A DNA stretch of 64,000 nt from Heliocidaris erythrogramma. Taxonomy: Eukaryota > Echinodermata > Echinoidea > Camarodonta > Echinometridae. Positions 53,501 to 59,117 of this stretch are shown in pieces. The notes beneath the pieces were generated by a model. It ran no database searches. It had not been told where the DNA came from and worked only from the letters and a program-made list of their open reading frames with translations. Position numbers and translations under genes: made by a program. Every line of letters begins with the position of its first letter. The first letter of the stretch is position 1. The stretch spans positions 51,219,925-51,283,924 of the forward strand of contig CM046858.1 in assembly GCA_025617745.1 (NCBI GenBank). Reading direction: 5' to 3'.

Positions 53501-56175
53501 ATTTGTTTCATTAGTCCACCAAGCCAGGAAAGAGTTCAACTTGATCTGAATCTGATGACACGTTCATCATGGTTTTGTTCCATGATCTTAGAGAAACTGG
53601 ATAATTCGTCTAAACTTATTGTTATCAAGTGAAACACCATTTACTTAAAATGGTTTCAGATGCAGGTTGTGCTGCATCATGCTATTAACAATCTGAACAA
53701 GATTTGGATAGAAGTGCACTATATGGGTAAACTTGGCAGGACATATCTCAGGATATACATGTAGATGTACCACTTGGTCAAGGATTCAAGCCTTCAATCC
53801 AGGAGTGTCGAGTCTGACAGACATGTGCGCTATACACGAATCCAATATTAATTTTACTATGGTTTTGAAAGTCAAGTAAATAACCGCCATACCACTTACA
53901 AACTTGTATAACCGCTGTGCTCTAACACCTCACTACCTACATGTAGGTATTCATCACTTTTTTTGTACTGCTTCCTGTCTTGTTCCTATTATAGAGCGTC
54001 AATTGCATTCTGCGATGGCTACGGAACAAAGACAACCCCGTCCATGGGCTTCTGGCAGGTTTCATAGCTGGACTATCGGCCATGTTTTATAAAAGCAAGT
54101 CCCTGTCACTCTATGTAGCTTCTAAAGCTGCTGAGGTAAGCTTGCTTTGATTACCTCAGTGTATATACCCTGCTCAGAAACTACAACTTGAAATTTATTC
54201 TCTGAATCTATCAATACTTATCAGTTTTCTGCTTAATTCTCTTTCCCATAGGTTTGATACAAGGACCACTCAGTTCTCATAGCCAATACATTAATCATTT
54301 CCGAGGAGAAATGAAGCTTTTAACAAAAATGTAAGAGCTGAGACTCATTCATCTGAAACATATGACAAAATTCTGCACATAGACTTTAATAAAGATAGAG
54401 TAAAATGATTGTCCGCTTGATATTGTGCAGTCATTTGCAAACCCTCACCACAATATTACGCAGAGTCCTTTGAGTATAGAATTGATTACTTTCATATTCC
54501 TCAACAGGAAATACTGCCACTTGTTTGTTGGTGGGTTTTTTTTTTCCATTGTTATAGTTTGTTAGTTCTTATAGTGATGGATTATAATAACTTTGGGCTT
54601 TTTCCTCAGAACATCTTCTTCAAGCTTCAGGACTTGAAATACCTTCCCGTCATTCCATACGGTGATGTCATCCTCTACGCTTTGAGTACTTCTGTTGTCC
54701 TGCAGGCAGTGAGTATCCTTCTTACAAGATAAAAACTTACGGGACTATTTATTAATTAAACCTTTTGGAGTTAAAACAAAAGACGTTGAATCGTGAAAAC
54801 ATCTTTGAAAATATCTTCCTGTTCAGTCATCGAATACTGTGCTTTTCACCACCAGCAGAGTGTCCAAAAATTTAATATAACAGTATATCCTTACAGAATA
54901 TCAAAGCAATTGGTCATTTCTTTGATGCTGTTTATTATGTGTCTTTAATTTGTTTCAGGCTGTCTTTGAACCTCATCAGATCAGACCAGCTTATTGGAAG
55001 TTCCTTCTTGGCCTTACAGGAAATAAGTAAGAATTGCTCCTTTTTACTTAAAGATAAAGTAGAGTTCCGGTCATGATATTGAATTGTGAAAGAAACTGTC
55101 TCAAGACAATATTGGGAAAGGTTGATTATATAGCACATAAGAAGCGGTGTATCCTGTAAGGTTTTGGAATAACCAAAATGATAAGAAATTGACTCAATCC
55201 TGCTGAGATTCACATGCACTGCACACAGGAATATGTATATGGGATTACACACAAATGTTCAGCCTGAACATTTCAGCTGTTTCTTGTCTTTTGAATGTGC
55301 AGGCATTTGAAGAGCAATCCTTTTTCAGGGGACATATCTACTATGATAATTTTCCAAACTAATATAGTAAGAATGAGAGAGCTCACAAATTATTTTTTAC
55401 CTTTCCCAGAAGTCAAGATTCCATTTAACTTCTTCTTTCTCCTATTTCTTACTTTTTCTTGACCCCCTGTATAATGGAGATAGGTAGACACATGTAGTTG
55501 TTGGGCATGCAATTGGATATGAAGAACAGGAAGACCTAGAGGAAGAATTGAGCCCCAGCAATGTGTTTTCACCATCCCCCATTATATACCATACATTTGT
55601 AAAATTTTGTGTGTGCAAATTGAGACTGACTTCATTACCTACTCCACCCTCCCCCCCCCCCCCCCCTTTCAATGCTGTGGAAAGACTCCTGCCCCAAACT
55701 TTGTGAGTTGAACCATGTCTTTGGATTTAAAAGGTCTACATTTTTCTTCCAGAAACAGAAACATTTTCCCTGTTGTGCAGTTTCCATGGAACATATTTCC
55801 TGCCCTATTTGTCGATAAAACAAAGCATGTGAAGTCAAATTTCACTTGTGACAGTTTATTTAAGACCATGCTTCAAGGACGTGGTGGCCCATGGCAGAAG
55901 GGGCAAAGAATACACTATTTAAGTTTAGTGAACCCCCCTTCTACATGTATTTCCGAAACCTGGATCAGCCACTTTCATAGATAGATTTCTTCCTTTCATT
56001 TTACCGAGGGCCTTATTTTTTTCCATTATTAATCTCATTTTGTACTAGATTTGCCTTGATGAACCGTAAGCTGCTGGATGCCAGTGGGACACAAGCCTCT
56101 AAACTCTACCCTGATTACTGGCCTCAGTACGACACAAGATTCACCCCTAATCTCCTGGCTGCTGGTCTAGTATGA
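10063..56175 (+). CDS. TMEM135: TMEM135 orthologue, spliced gene, 14 coding exon positions (exons 1 and 2 in two versions)
   Basis: Multispanning membrane protein. Vertebrate TMEM135 acts on peroxisomes and mitochondria, affecting fission, lipid and cholesterol handling, and its C-terminal half is related to the Tim17 family. Exons joined with consistent phases give 455 residues (1a+2b), 460 (1a+2a), 450 (1b+2b) or 455 (1b+2a). Family landmarks appear in order: Cys-rich N-terminus (CYELGHCWAPAC), LRKR/VRKR then LQST.FLSTN (exon 2), FIAILTERKSR (exons 3-4), VLLFAAASAIVFWML (exon 6), CLHESSCAYYSIE (exon 9), GYTIQGF and DNFSLGLFLGF (exon 10), GLLAGFIAGLSAMFYKS (exon 11), RPAYWKFLL (exon 13), FALMNRKLLDASG (exons 13-14). 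The start is ATG 10063: in-frame stop TAG at 10012-10014, A at -3 and G at +4. Intron 6 is 28.3 kb and contains an antisense lectin. Identification is strong; the organelle in this animal is inferred. Confidence 0.93.
10403..11085. mobile_element. Long foldback element in TMEM135 intron 1
   Basis: The outer arm 10403-10525 (gaccgaaattttctgtctcc onward) is repeated inverted at 10945-11085. The inner arm 10523-10617 is repeated inverted at 10636-10735. About 210 bp of unrelated sequence separates the two right-hand blocks. No ORF for a transposase. It sits between the alternative exons 1a and 1b. Confidence 0.8.
11374..11499 (+). CDS. TMEM135: TMEM135 alternative first coding exon 1b
   Basis: 126 nt, 42 codons, starting at ATG 11374 with A at -3 and ending in phase 0 at donor gtatgt. 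It is a diverged copy of exon 1a: MSSVSKVWRQCTCYEF against MAASSKLWQRATCYEL, then HCWSPTC against HCWAPAC. It lacks six residues before the final YL. The frame is open and the cysteines are kept, which suggests a functional alternative start with its own promoter; that use is inferred. No acceptor is needed if it is a first exon. Confidence 0.8.
12176..12318 (+). CDS. TMEM135: TMEM135 alternative exon 2a
   Basis: 143 nt, acceptor ttctacag, donor AG|gtattc, phase 0 in and phase 2 out. It encodes VSHTYGRLRKRQRLSWLRVI, then LQSTSFLSTN and an FCVF end. It is five codons longer than exon 2b and than the vertebrate counterpart, so it looks like the derived version. Joining 2a to 2b (271 nt) would shift the frame, so transcripts should carry only one of them. 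Confidence 0.82.
13136..13263 (+). CDS. TMEM135: TMEM135 alternative exon 2b
   Basis: 128 nt, acceptor tctatacag, donor AG|gtacag, phase 0 in and phase 2 out. It encodes ISALVRKRSWPYFLKGLPLE, then ILQSTAFLSTNAALF and an FICVY end. Its 42 codons match the vertebrate exon length, so this is the likely canonical exon 2. Confidence 0.85.
14529..14590 (+). repeat. (CT)n microsatellite abutting the exon 3 acceptor
   Basis: CT repeat with short C and G interruptions ends four bases before the cag acceptor of TMEM135 exon 3 and acts as its polypyrimidine tract. Confidence 0.85.
14594..14683 (+). CDS. TMEM135: TMEM135 exon 3
   Basis: 90 nt, phase 2 in and out, acceptor cttgcag, donor AG|gtgagt. It encodes a hydrophobic Gly/Phe-rich segment (GGFYTGFGFLSS) followed by CFIAILTERKS, the conserved turn after the first membrane region. 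Its polypyrimidine tract is a roughly 60-nt CT microsatellite. Confidence 0.9.
14712..15345. repeat. (GAT)n / GATGATATAATGAT minisatellite-like region in intron 3
   Basis: About 630 bp of ATG/GAT trinucleotide repeats, with a higher-order pattern of GATGATATA-type units. It is interrupted by a small MITE at 14879-14957. Confidence 0.85.
14879..14957. mobile_element. 80-bp palindromic element, copy 1
   Basis: Inverted arms GTTTGGGGCCAGAATGG / CCCTTCTGGCTCCAAAC around a TTAACTCTGTGTTAAAGTA core. Related copies at 27125 and 56261. Confidence 0.7.
15745..15778 (+). CDS. TMEM135: TMEM135 exon 4 (34-nt microexon)
   Basis: 34 nt, phase 2 in and phase 0 out, acceptor ttttttcag, donor gtaagt. It encodes RRGMLALYTMNL, matching the conserved run of basic residues and hydrophobic helix that follows exon 3. 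Confidence 0.87.
16083..16148 (+). CDS. TMEM135: TMEM135 exon 5
   Basis: 66 nt, phase 0 in and out, acceptor atatcag, donor gtaagc. It encodes AMEVLFNMCKQRRYVTPMKN then GE, a loop that matches the family at the TLFR...NGE region. Confidence 0.88.
16214..16607 (-). mobile_element. TTAA-flanked MITE family A (about 390 bp), copy 1
   Basis: Ends are ttaataaagagaaggtagag and its inverted counterpart aactcaactttatctttaa. The interior carries the shared TGCACTGCACACAG-type and GACATTTCTAC-type segments. Other copies at 18268, 22570, 49233, 55048, 60063 and 60759. Confidence 0.78.
17207..17608. mobile_element. TTAA-flanked MITE
   Basis: Inverted ends ttaaagtgatttggtaact and aagttacaaaatccctttaa, with a second shared block (ggaggcttgat / atcaagcctcc). 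Confidence 0.68.
18268..18647 (+). mobile_element. MITE family A, copy 2
   Basis: Starts ttaaagattaagttgagttc and ends actcaagcttccctttaa; complete and uninterrupted. Its right TTAA is shared with the next element. Confidence 0.82.
18645..18968 (+). mobile_element. GC-rich TTAA-flanked element B, copy 1
   Basis: Ends ttaaagggata and tatccctttaa. The interior is GC-rich with a threefold GAGCCTCGAGCG repeat. The second copy is at 46577-46866 in the same orientation but without the tandem repeats. Confidence 0.78.
19463..20067. mobile_element. 605-bp foldback MITE, family C
   Basis: Long inverted arms of about 220 bp each, beginning ttaaaggccaagtccaccct and ending agggtggacttggcctttaa. TTAA lies at both ends. 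It includes mirrored CTCATTTGCATACTGAGCAG segments. Confidence 0.88.
20585..20834. mobile_element. 250-bp MITE family D, copy 1
   Basis: Inverted ends aatagacagcttcggtaatg and cattacagaagcggtctatt, with mirrored GTATGCAAA/TTTGTATAC just inside. Intact relative of the interrupted copy at 22621. Confidence 0.8.
21391..21921. mobile_element. Foldback repeat pair with tRNA-like core
   Basis: The block 21391-21478 (aaacgaagaagcttgactgg onward) recurs directly at 21674-21765. Much of it recurs inverted at 21855-21921 (tttaacactgggagtaatat). Between them a tRNA-like sequence is present inverted in the first half and direct in the second. Confidence 0.75.
21511..21583 (-). tRNA. tRNA-like sequence, probably a pseudogene
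   Basis: Read on the minus strand it has a 7-bp terminal stem (GAACCAG/CTGGTTC), an A-box-like TAGCCTGGTGG, a perfect 5-bp anticodon stem (ACTGC/GCAGT) around CCGGCAA, and a B-box GGTTCGAATCC. The T stem is poor and position 33 is C, so it is probably not a functional tRNA. A 5'-truncated second copy is at 21768-21830 (+). Confidence 0.45.
22297..22343 (+). CDS. TMEM135: TMEM135 exon 6
   Basis: 47 nt, phase 0 in and phase 2 out, acceptor catttcag, donor AG|gtaaga. It encodes VLLFAAASAIVFWML, a membrane segment. The next exon lies 28.3 kb downstream. Confidence 0.88.
22621..23148. mobile_element. MITE family D, copy 2, interrupted by a SINE
   Basis: Inverted ends aatagaccgcttcggtaatg and cattacagaagtggtctatt. 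Its middle is split near CACTAGGT by a tRNA-type SINE at about 22803-23091. Confidence 0.85.
22803..23091 (+). mobile_element. tRNA-derived SINE, full-length-looking
   Basis: The tRNA-like head has an A-box (tggtatagtgg) and a B-box (gttcgaatctc). A body follows: CCGGCACTAGTG, then CACCCAGGTGTAGTAAATGG, then CTGCCGGAGCTAAAGCCAGG. An inverted copy lies at 26405-26662. Confidence 0.82.
23850..24357. mobile_element. CpG-rich MITE with ACCCCGTTTA termini
   Basis: Ends gaccccgtttacagtgagag and gcactataaacggggtc, flanked by CTAG on both sides (possible target duplication). Internal repeats of CACTGTAAACGC. GC-rich compared with its surroundings. Confidence 0.75.
25415..25770. repeat. (TCTCTG)n hexanucleotide microsatellite
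   Basis: About 350 bp of TCTCTG/TCTGTC units after a short C run. Open frames of Ser/Leu repeats across it are artefacts. Confidence 0.92.
26405..26662 (-). mobile_element. tRNA-derived SINE, inverted copy
   Basis: Reverse complement of the 22803 SINE. The B-box reads gagattcgaac on the + strand, the A-box side is CCACTATACCACT, and the body includes GCTTTAGCTCCGGCAGTCGT. Confidence 0.82.
26774..27036. mobile_element. 263-bp foldback MITE
   Basis: Arms of nearly 100 bp (cactatgaacacgatgacaa / ttgttcgccatgttcatagtg), with the highly similar inner block ggacaaaatatacagctcct inverted on the right. Confidence 0.8.
27125..27207. mobile_element. 80-bp palindromic element, copy 2
   Basis: GCTGTTGAGAGCTAGAAAGGC / GCCCTTTTGTCTCTCAAAAG arms around a TTAACTCTGTGTAAAAGTA core. 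Confidence 0.6.
27412..27650 (+). mobile_element. Family C-like MITE, 5' part only
   Basis: Starts ttaaagggaaagtccaccct and shares AACTTTTAAAG..ATCAATC and CAAATTGGCAACTCTG.GAC with copies at 46102 and 57514. No right end found. Confidence 0.65.
28060..28349. mobile_element. Palindromic MITE with GGCCAAAAA / TTTTTGTTGGCC ends
   Basis: Inverted ends with TTGTTGTATTGGCGTAACGG on the left and CGGGTTACGCCAATACAACA on the right. Both flanks carry AGGGTCGG repeats and A or T homopolymers. Confidence 0.78.
28651..29436. mobile_element. 786-bp TTAA-flanked foldback MITE
   Basis: Ends ttaaaggagaatgaaactc and cttttattcccctttaa. Inner inverted blocks include CCCATGGGGGCTGCCATTTT on the left and its counterpart near 29272. 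Confidence 0.75.
30647..30876 (-). CDS. C-type lectin exon 2 (second half of the domain, stop)
   Basis: 230 nt, phase 1 in, acceptor cgtccag. It begins DPGMWIGLSDRGHEG and ends YMCKMPAQ before TAG at 30647-30649. It carries the EPS and WVD variants of the calcium-site motifs. Confidence 0.9.
30647..32297 (-). CDS. Secreted C-type lectin, two exons, nested antisense in TMEM135 intron 6
   Basis: 174-residue protein. A signal peptide (hydrophobic core LPIASLLLLFVAF, likely cut near VTA|VS, about residue 23) is followed by one long-form C-type lectin domain filling the rest. Visible landmarks are the N-terminal pair YCPPLW and GIFCYRFF, then ATWSEAEVTC, the WIGL motif, WLDKSP..YTNWYQNEPSDS, ENCARQ, WVDSSC and the final HPYMC. 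The usual sugar/calcium motif EPN or QPD reads EPS here, and the usual WND reads WVD, so binding may be altered. The domain resembles echinoderm coelomocyte and secreted lectins (echinoidin-like). The best start is the ATG at 32297 or at 32288; both have good contexts. Role in immunity or adhesion is inferred from the family. Confidence 0.88.
30877..32002 (-). other. Lectin intron, GGT and GGGGTA rich on the + strand
   Basis: 1126-bp intron. Next to the exon 2 acceptor is a GGT-repeat tract (30884-30960), then G-rich purine sequence with GGGGTAGGGGTAGG and a poly-G run near 31250. A palindromic repeat lies at 31538-31707. No coding signal. Confidence 0.7.
31538..31707. mobile_element. 170-bp palindromic element in the lectin intron
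   Basis: Ends acagtggaaccttgtgaac and ataatggggttccactgt, with an internal GGGACCAGGAAAATTACCTT. Related pieces are at 62045-62133 and 62281-62680. Confidence 0.68.
32003..32297 (-). CDS. C-type lectin exon 1 (signal peptide and first half of the domain)
   Basis: 295 nt from ATG 32297 to donor G|gtaagt, leaving phase 1. It encodes 98 residues ending SISGMYGG. Cysteines fall at residues 27, 42, 59 and 65. A possible acceptor (tatcgcag) lies 13 nt before the ATG, so an upstream 5' UTR exon is possible. Confidence 0.87.
32974..33069 (-). CDS. Possible isolated 96-nt exon upstream of the lectin
   Basis: Flanked by a strong acceptor (ttcttttactgcag) and a donor GGAG|gtacta. It is phase 1 at both ends and open throughout, encoding TWTDDRYEEDVNYFIQLLAR and about ten more residues ending TLAG. 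The phases would allow splicing onto lectin exon 2. It may be a leftover exon of an upstream lectin copy, an alternative upstream exon, or chance. I do not recognise the protein sequence. Confidence 0.35.
33326..33617. mobile_element. 292-bp MITE with ATATGCCATATATTTTGCGG ends
   Basis: Inverted ends atgccatatattttgcgg and ccgcaaaatatatggcat, with mirrored GAATTTCACGAA/TTCGTGAAAATT inside. A distantly similar element is nested at 60347-60549. Confidence 0.75.
34778..35060. repeat. C27 run followed by A-rich (AAATA)n
   Basis: 27 consecutive C (34778-34804), then about 250 bp of A/T with AAATAAATA units. The long frames predicted here are low-complexity artefacts. Confidence 0.9.
36249..38103 (+). 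mobile_element. Helitron2/Helentron-like element 2, complete
   Basis: 1855 bp from CTAG to CCTAA, inserted inside element 1 between the A and T of GGAAAA^TAAGG. The terminal hairpin is at 38072-38101 (13-bp arms, loop acta). tRNA-like module at 36773-36830. Confidence 0.82.
38203..38267 (-). repeat. tRNA-Gly(CCC)-like module in element 1
   Basis: On the minus strand it has A-box-like GGTCTATTGGTC, an anticodon loop CTCCCAT and B-box GGTTCGATCCC. It differs strongly from the module at the same place in elements 2-4 (loop CTACCAT, arms around CATGACTACCATGGTC). Not a functional tRNA: stems are incomplete. Confidence 0.55.
39425..43153 (+). mobile_element. Helitron2/Helentron-like element 3, split by element 4
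   Basis: Parts 39425-41214 and 43087-43153, together about 1857 bp. Inserted in the ATAA-rich tail of element 1 (A^TAATAAATAAA). Ends in its own hairpin before 43153. Confidence 0.8.
41215..43086 (+). mobile_element. Helitron2/Helentron-like element 4, complete
   Basis: 1872 bp, CTAG to CCTAA, inserted in the ATAA-rich tail of element 3. It is the innermost of its chain and most similar to element 3, including the TCTGGCGCC/TTCCGGCGCC variant block near 40464 and 42259. Confidence 0.82.
43408..43856. mobile_element. MITE with TGTTCAGACGCTA termini
   Basis: Ends tgttcagacgcta and tagcgtctgaaca. Internal repeats include GAACGGTATAGCTATAC and a tandem CGAAACGACGTATAG. CpG-rich against AT-rich flanks. 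Confidence 0.78.
46102..46564 (+). mobile_element. Family C-like TTAA MITE, complete
   Basis: Starts ttaaagggaaagtccacctt and ends agggtggacttccctt. Shares AACACAAATTGGCAACTCTG with 27412 and 57514. Confidence 0.78.
46577..46866 (+). mobile_element. GC-rich TTAA element B, copy 2
   Basis: Starts ttaaagggataagccacc and ends gagtatccctttaa; about 80-85% similar by eye to 18645-18968. Lies 13 bp after a family C element. Confidence 0.78.
47700..48020. repeat. GA microsatellites and G31 run
   Basis: GAGA tract, then 31 G (47722-47752). A partial duplication follows: AAAGTGCACTTTATGATGC near 47676 is like AAAGTCCACTTTATGGTATG near 47858, each followed by GAGAGA. Confidence 0.75.
49233..49625 (+). 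mobile_element. MITE family A, copy 4
   Basis: Starts ttaaagaaagaaatttgagt, ends aactcaaccttctctttc. Interior matches 18268 throughout. Confidence 0.8.
50538..50577. repeat. C40 homopolymer run
   Basis: Forty consecutive C about 110 bp upstream of exon 7. The longest homopolymer in the window. Confidence 0.9.
50685..50726 (+). CDS. TMEM135: TMEM135 exon 7
   Basis: 42 nt, phase 2 in and out, acceptor tttatttag, donor AA|gtaagt. It encodes IGNCLSKDAKSAL, a short hydrophilic loop after the exon 6 helix. Confidence 0.82.
51279..51425 (+). pseudogene. Decayed tandem copy of TMEM135 exon 8
   Basis: Aligns along its whole length with exon 8 (147 nt, offset 178 bp). Shared runs include TTGTTGGTT, TTCAGAGATGCCT and AATCCTACATTT, and similarity continues through the CAAGGTGCTTCAGACC part. 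The copy has an in-frame TAA after the stretch corresponding to EQESN, and lacks a convincing acceptor and donor. It is a relic exon. Confidence 0.78.
51457..51603 (+). CDS. TMEM135: TMEM135 exon 8, with a GC donor
   Basis: 147 nt, phase 2 in and out, acceptor tcattgtag. The donor is AG|gcaagt, a GC-AG intron with an otherwise perfect consensus. It encodes a polar, probably disordered linker (SEMPASEQESNQDTGPASGH), then FTQFLPKVLQTIIANFIK leading into the Tim17-like half. This is the most variable region of the family. A decayed copy lies just upstream at 51279-51425. Confidence 0.85.
51978..52044 (+). CDS. TMEM135: TMEM135 exon 9
   Basis: 67 nt, phase 2 in and phase 0 out, acceptor ttgcatag, donor gtacag. 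It encodes LKDLSKHSLCLHESSCAYYS then IE, matching the conserved Cys/His segment ahead of the C-terminal half. Confidence 0.88.
53048..53215 (+). CDS. TMEM135: TMEM135 exon 10
   Basis: 168 nt, 56 codons, phase 0 in and out, acceptor catccag, donor gtaagt. It encodes GYTIQGFINVLKALPSAF, then ALYHKDNFSLGLFLGFYAGL, the start of the Tim17-related membrane region. Confidence 0.93.
53437..53480. repeat. 44-bp near-perfect palindrome
   Basis: 21-bp arms (ttttgtcacacatacatgtac and its reverse complement) separated by act, in TMEM135 intron 10. Confidence 0.85.
53995..54135 (+). CDS. TMEM135: TMEM135 exon 11
   Basis: 141 nt, 47 codons, phase 0 in and out, acceptor attatag, donor gtaagc. It encodes ILRWLRNKDNPVHGLLAGFI then AGLSAMFYKSKSLSLYVAS, the most conserved part of the family (glycine-rich helices and the MFYKS motif). 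Confidence 0.94.
54610..54708 (+). CDS. TMEM135: TMEM135 exon 12
   Basis: 99 nt, 33 codons, phase 0 in and out, acceptor tttcctcag, donor gtgagt. It encodes LKYLPVIPYGDVILYALST then a hydrophobic SVVLQA end. Confidence 0.9.
54959..55026 (+). CDS. TMEM135: TMEM135 exon 13
   Basis: 68 nt, phase 0 in and phase 2 out, acceptor gtttcag, donor AA|gtaaga. It encodes AVFEPHQIRPAYWKFLLGLT then GN; RPAYWKFLL is a family signature. A MITE begins 22 bp after the donor. Confidence 0.92.
55048..55428 (+). mobile_element. MITE family A, copy 5
   Basis: Starts ttaaagataaagtagagttc and ends agtcaagattccatttaa; in intron 13 just after the exon 13 donor. Confidence 0.8.
56049..56175 (+). CDS. TMEM135: TMEM135 last coding exon 14, with stop
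   Basis: 127 nt, acceptor gtactag, phase 2 in. It encodes FALMNRKLLDASGTQASKLY and ends LLAAGLV before TGA 56173-56175. The 5' half matches the family; the last residues diverge, as is usual. Confidence 0.9.
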
Positions 56176-56260
56176 ACCTTCAACCTATGGGCCTGAATTC
56201 TTGAAGGAGGTTTAAATTTAAACCTTGATTTAAATCTCAACCATGAACTGAAATAGCGTG

Positions 56261-56342
56261 TATGGTCTGTTTGGAGACAGAAGGGCGTTAACTCATATAC
56301 TTTAACACAGATTTAACGCCCCTCTGGCTCTCAACAGATGAT
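56261..56342. mobile_element. 80-bp palindromic element, copy 3
   Basis: CTGTTTGGAGACAGAAGGGC / GCCCCTCTGGCTCTCAACAG arms around a TTAACTCATATACTTTAACAC-type core, in the TMEM135 3' UTR. Confidence 0.68.
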
Positions 56343-57513
56343 ATATATATGTATGTGTGTTGGGGCGGAGACCAATCTTGGTTTCAAATTTTAGGTGTCT
56401 TGGTCTTGGTCTCGAGCCCCCGAGACCTAATATGAAATGACCATAATCATAACTTTTTCTCCTGGTCTTTTTCCCTCGACATTGCCGTACATTGGACAAG
56501 AGGACATGCGCGTCCTTTATCAGGTTTAAACCATGCTTCGAGGTAACCTCCTTCTTGAGTTGAATGCAGGCCTATGGGTTACTGGTCTAATGTAGCATCA
56601 GCACCTGTTTGTGAAAACTCTTGATATGGGATAATGGGATGGGGGTTTCAAGCCCTCGCCCTCCCTCCCTCCCTCCCTCCCTCCCTCATCCATCCAAGAT
56701 AAAGGTCCTTCATATTTGTATTAATGATATCAATTATTGATTTGCCAGTGGACACTTTGAATAAGGGGATTTCACATCTCCCCTCATACCCCTCCCCACT
56801 TGCCCCTGCTGCTGTTTTTTACAGCTGGTATTTTGACAGCTATTATGCAAAAGTGTATGTATAACAATGTTCACAAATGCATTCAAAAGTTAGGAATTGC
56901 TTTCTACACCTGTTATGGGAATAACACCTTTTCCCTTTCAAATTTTATTTGCAATATTTCCGAAAGTGCATTCCAAAGTGAACATAGCAGACTTTTTATA
57001 TATGAATTAATCATAGAAATAACTGGACAATTGTCTGTGGTATTCATGTTTGAAATATGTCTGAAAAAAAACAAAACCGTTTCACAAAATCCATTACATG
57101 TACCATTACCTATACATGTATATATACAGGTTTTTGTAATACACTCATTTATATGGATTTATTCGGTACTGTACTTGTGCCATATTTCCATTCCACGCTG
57201 TTTATGTGTGTGTAATTTGCCAAGATACACTGACTGAACATGTACTCCTTCATTCAAAATTGTCTTTGTGTCTGAATTTGAATGCATTTTTAAATCAGTT
57301 TTAACGGATTTATAAATATGAAATTGTGCTAATGTTCTATTATCCAGCTTTATATGTACATGTATGCAATATATACAAAGTATGATTTCTGTAGATAATT
57401 GCGAGTAAATTCCTATATTCTTTTCTAAGTAAGTAAGGTATATGTATGATATCAGTGAGCGAAGAACTGCCATCTCCTATTTTATTAAAAATGCTGGACT
57501 CGCACAATAATGT

Positions 57514-57935
57514 TATCAAAGGGTAAGTCCACCTGATATCAAGTAGGTTTTAAAAGAAGCAAAAAATAATAGAAAACAGATCGCTGAAAGTTTGAGCAAA
57601 ATCCGATTACCGGTAGAGGTAAGAAGGGTTATGAATTTTTAAAGTTATAATCAATCAAATACAAATTGGCAACTCTGTGACATAGCTTGCGAGGTCCTCA
57701 CCAATTAAAGAAAAAATTTGCTTAAAAAAAAATATGTAATCATACATGCACCCTAGAAATAATCACTGAATATTGTTTTTACATCAAACCTGTATGAAAC
57801 GATCTATTCTTTCAACAACTATTAAGAAATGGAAAATTTTCTGTACAGAGCAAATGTTTTGCTCAAACTTTCACTGCATTTCTATTTTTCTACTTTTTTC
57901 AAATCTACTTAATACCAGGGTGTTTTTTCCATTTA
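57514..57935 (+). mobile_element. Family C-like MITE in the TMEM135 3' UTR
   Basis: Starts tcaaagggtaagtccacctg and ends ccagggtgttttttccattt. Shares CAAATTGGCAACTCTGTGAC with 27412 and 46102. Mirrored GCTCAAACTTTC on the right. Confidence 0.72.
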
Positions 57936-59035
57936 AAAATGTCCTCACCTAGTTTTAACCCAGAATAACCATTTTACAGTAGAAAGTGGCTCAGTATTTT
58001 TTCAATCACCTTAAGAATATAATGGTATAAATATATCTTTGTATTTCCTCCAATACTCCTGGGAATATGACAACTTTATTTTGTTACAAATCAAAAGATC
58101 TTTTTCAAAAGAATTCACAACACACACACACAAGAGGTTATACATGTACCTCAAAATTACTTTAAATAGGCTACACTTATGCGAAAATCTCTATTATTAC
58201 TGTAGTACATGTATCTTATGATGGATTATCTTGTATTGAAAGTGTGTAAAAGCTATTGTGTACACATGTACATGTATGAGCCTTTTCTTCTTTTTTGTTG
58301 AAAGTTAACTACATCATCTATATGTATGTAAATAAGAAATGCTTTAACTGAAATTAAATGTGTGAGCAGTATGGATGATATGATATTGACATGTTCTTTA
58401 CCATATTGAACTCTAATTGTTCTGATATAATTTGGAAGAATTATGAAAGAAAGATTGCTAGTGCTGGTACATGTACTTTTAACATGGAATAGTCATTTGA
58501 TAATACATGTATTTTCATGAAATGACAAACACTATCAAATTTCATGTTTTTCTTTTATTCATTTACACAAAAGTTCAAAATTATGATTGTGTACAAAGAG
58601 AATGGGGCTTGGCGCTCCATAGAGTATACTTGTATCAGTTGACTATTTAAACTGAACAAACTCTCGGTCCTAACAAATATTTATGTACCACAATACCAGA
58701 AAGCACAAAAATTTCATTAGTTGTACATGTATCCATTTTTGTATTGTTACCCAATCTGACTTTTAAACATGGAAAATGAAAATCTTTACTTAGTGACAAC
58801 TTAAAATCGTATCATTTAAAAAAAATGCTTCTCTTTTACTTGTCAATGTTCCTTTTCTTTCATTTTTTCATTTCAGATGTAACTTGAAGAAAAAAAACGT
58901 TTATCTTACTGAAATGTTTGTGTGAATTTATGCATGAAATATTTTGTACTTTTTGATGTGTGATTATGATTGCAAATAATGTAAAGCATATACAAATTTG
59001 TACATAGAGATTGCCATGAAATCATGACTTGTTTT

Positions 59036-59080
59036 AATAAAAACATAATTCAATAAATACAATCTTGTTTGTTGTTGTAC
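59036..59080 (+). terminator. Polyadenylation site for TMEM135
   Basis: AATAAA occurs at 59036-59041 and again at 59052-59057, followed by a GT-rich downstream element (cttgtttgttgttg). This layout is typical of a metazoan cleavage site. Usage is inferred. Confidence 0.5.
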
Positions 59081-59117
59081 AATCTAGGAATATGTACATG
59101 TAACAATACAAAAGTAA

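Larger units (their letters stand above)
56176..59075 (+). other. Probable TMEM135 3' UTR
   Basis: Follows the stop codon. It is AT-rich, has no coding signal, contains TACATGTA motifs and carries two inserted MITEs (56261-56342 and 57514-57935). The extent is inferred from the poly(A) signals at 59036 and 59052. Confidence 0.5.

Noticed and set aside
56800..57237. 145-residue frame just after TMEM135
   Set aside because: Begins near a CTG rather than a convincing ATG, lies in the probable 3' UTR, and has no recognisable domain or splice partner.
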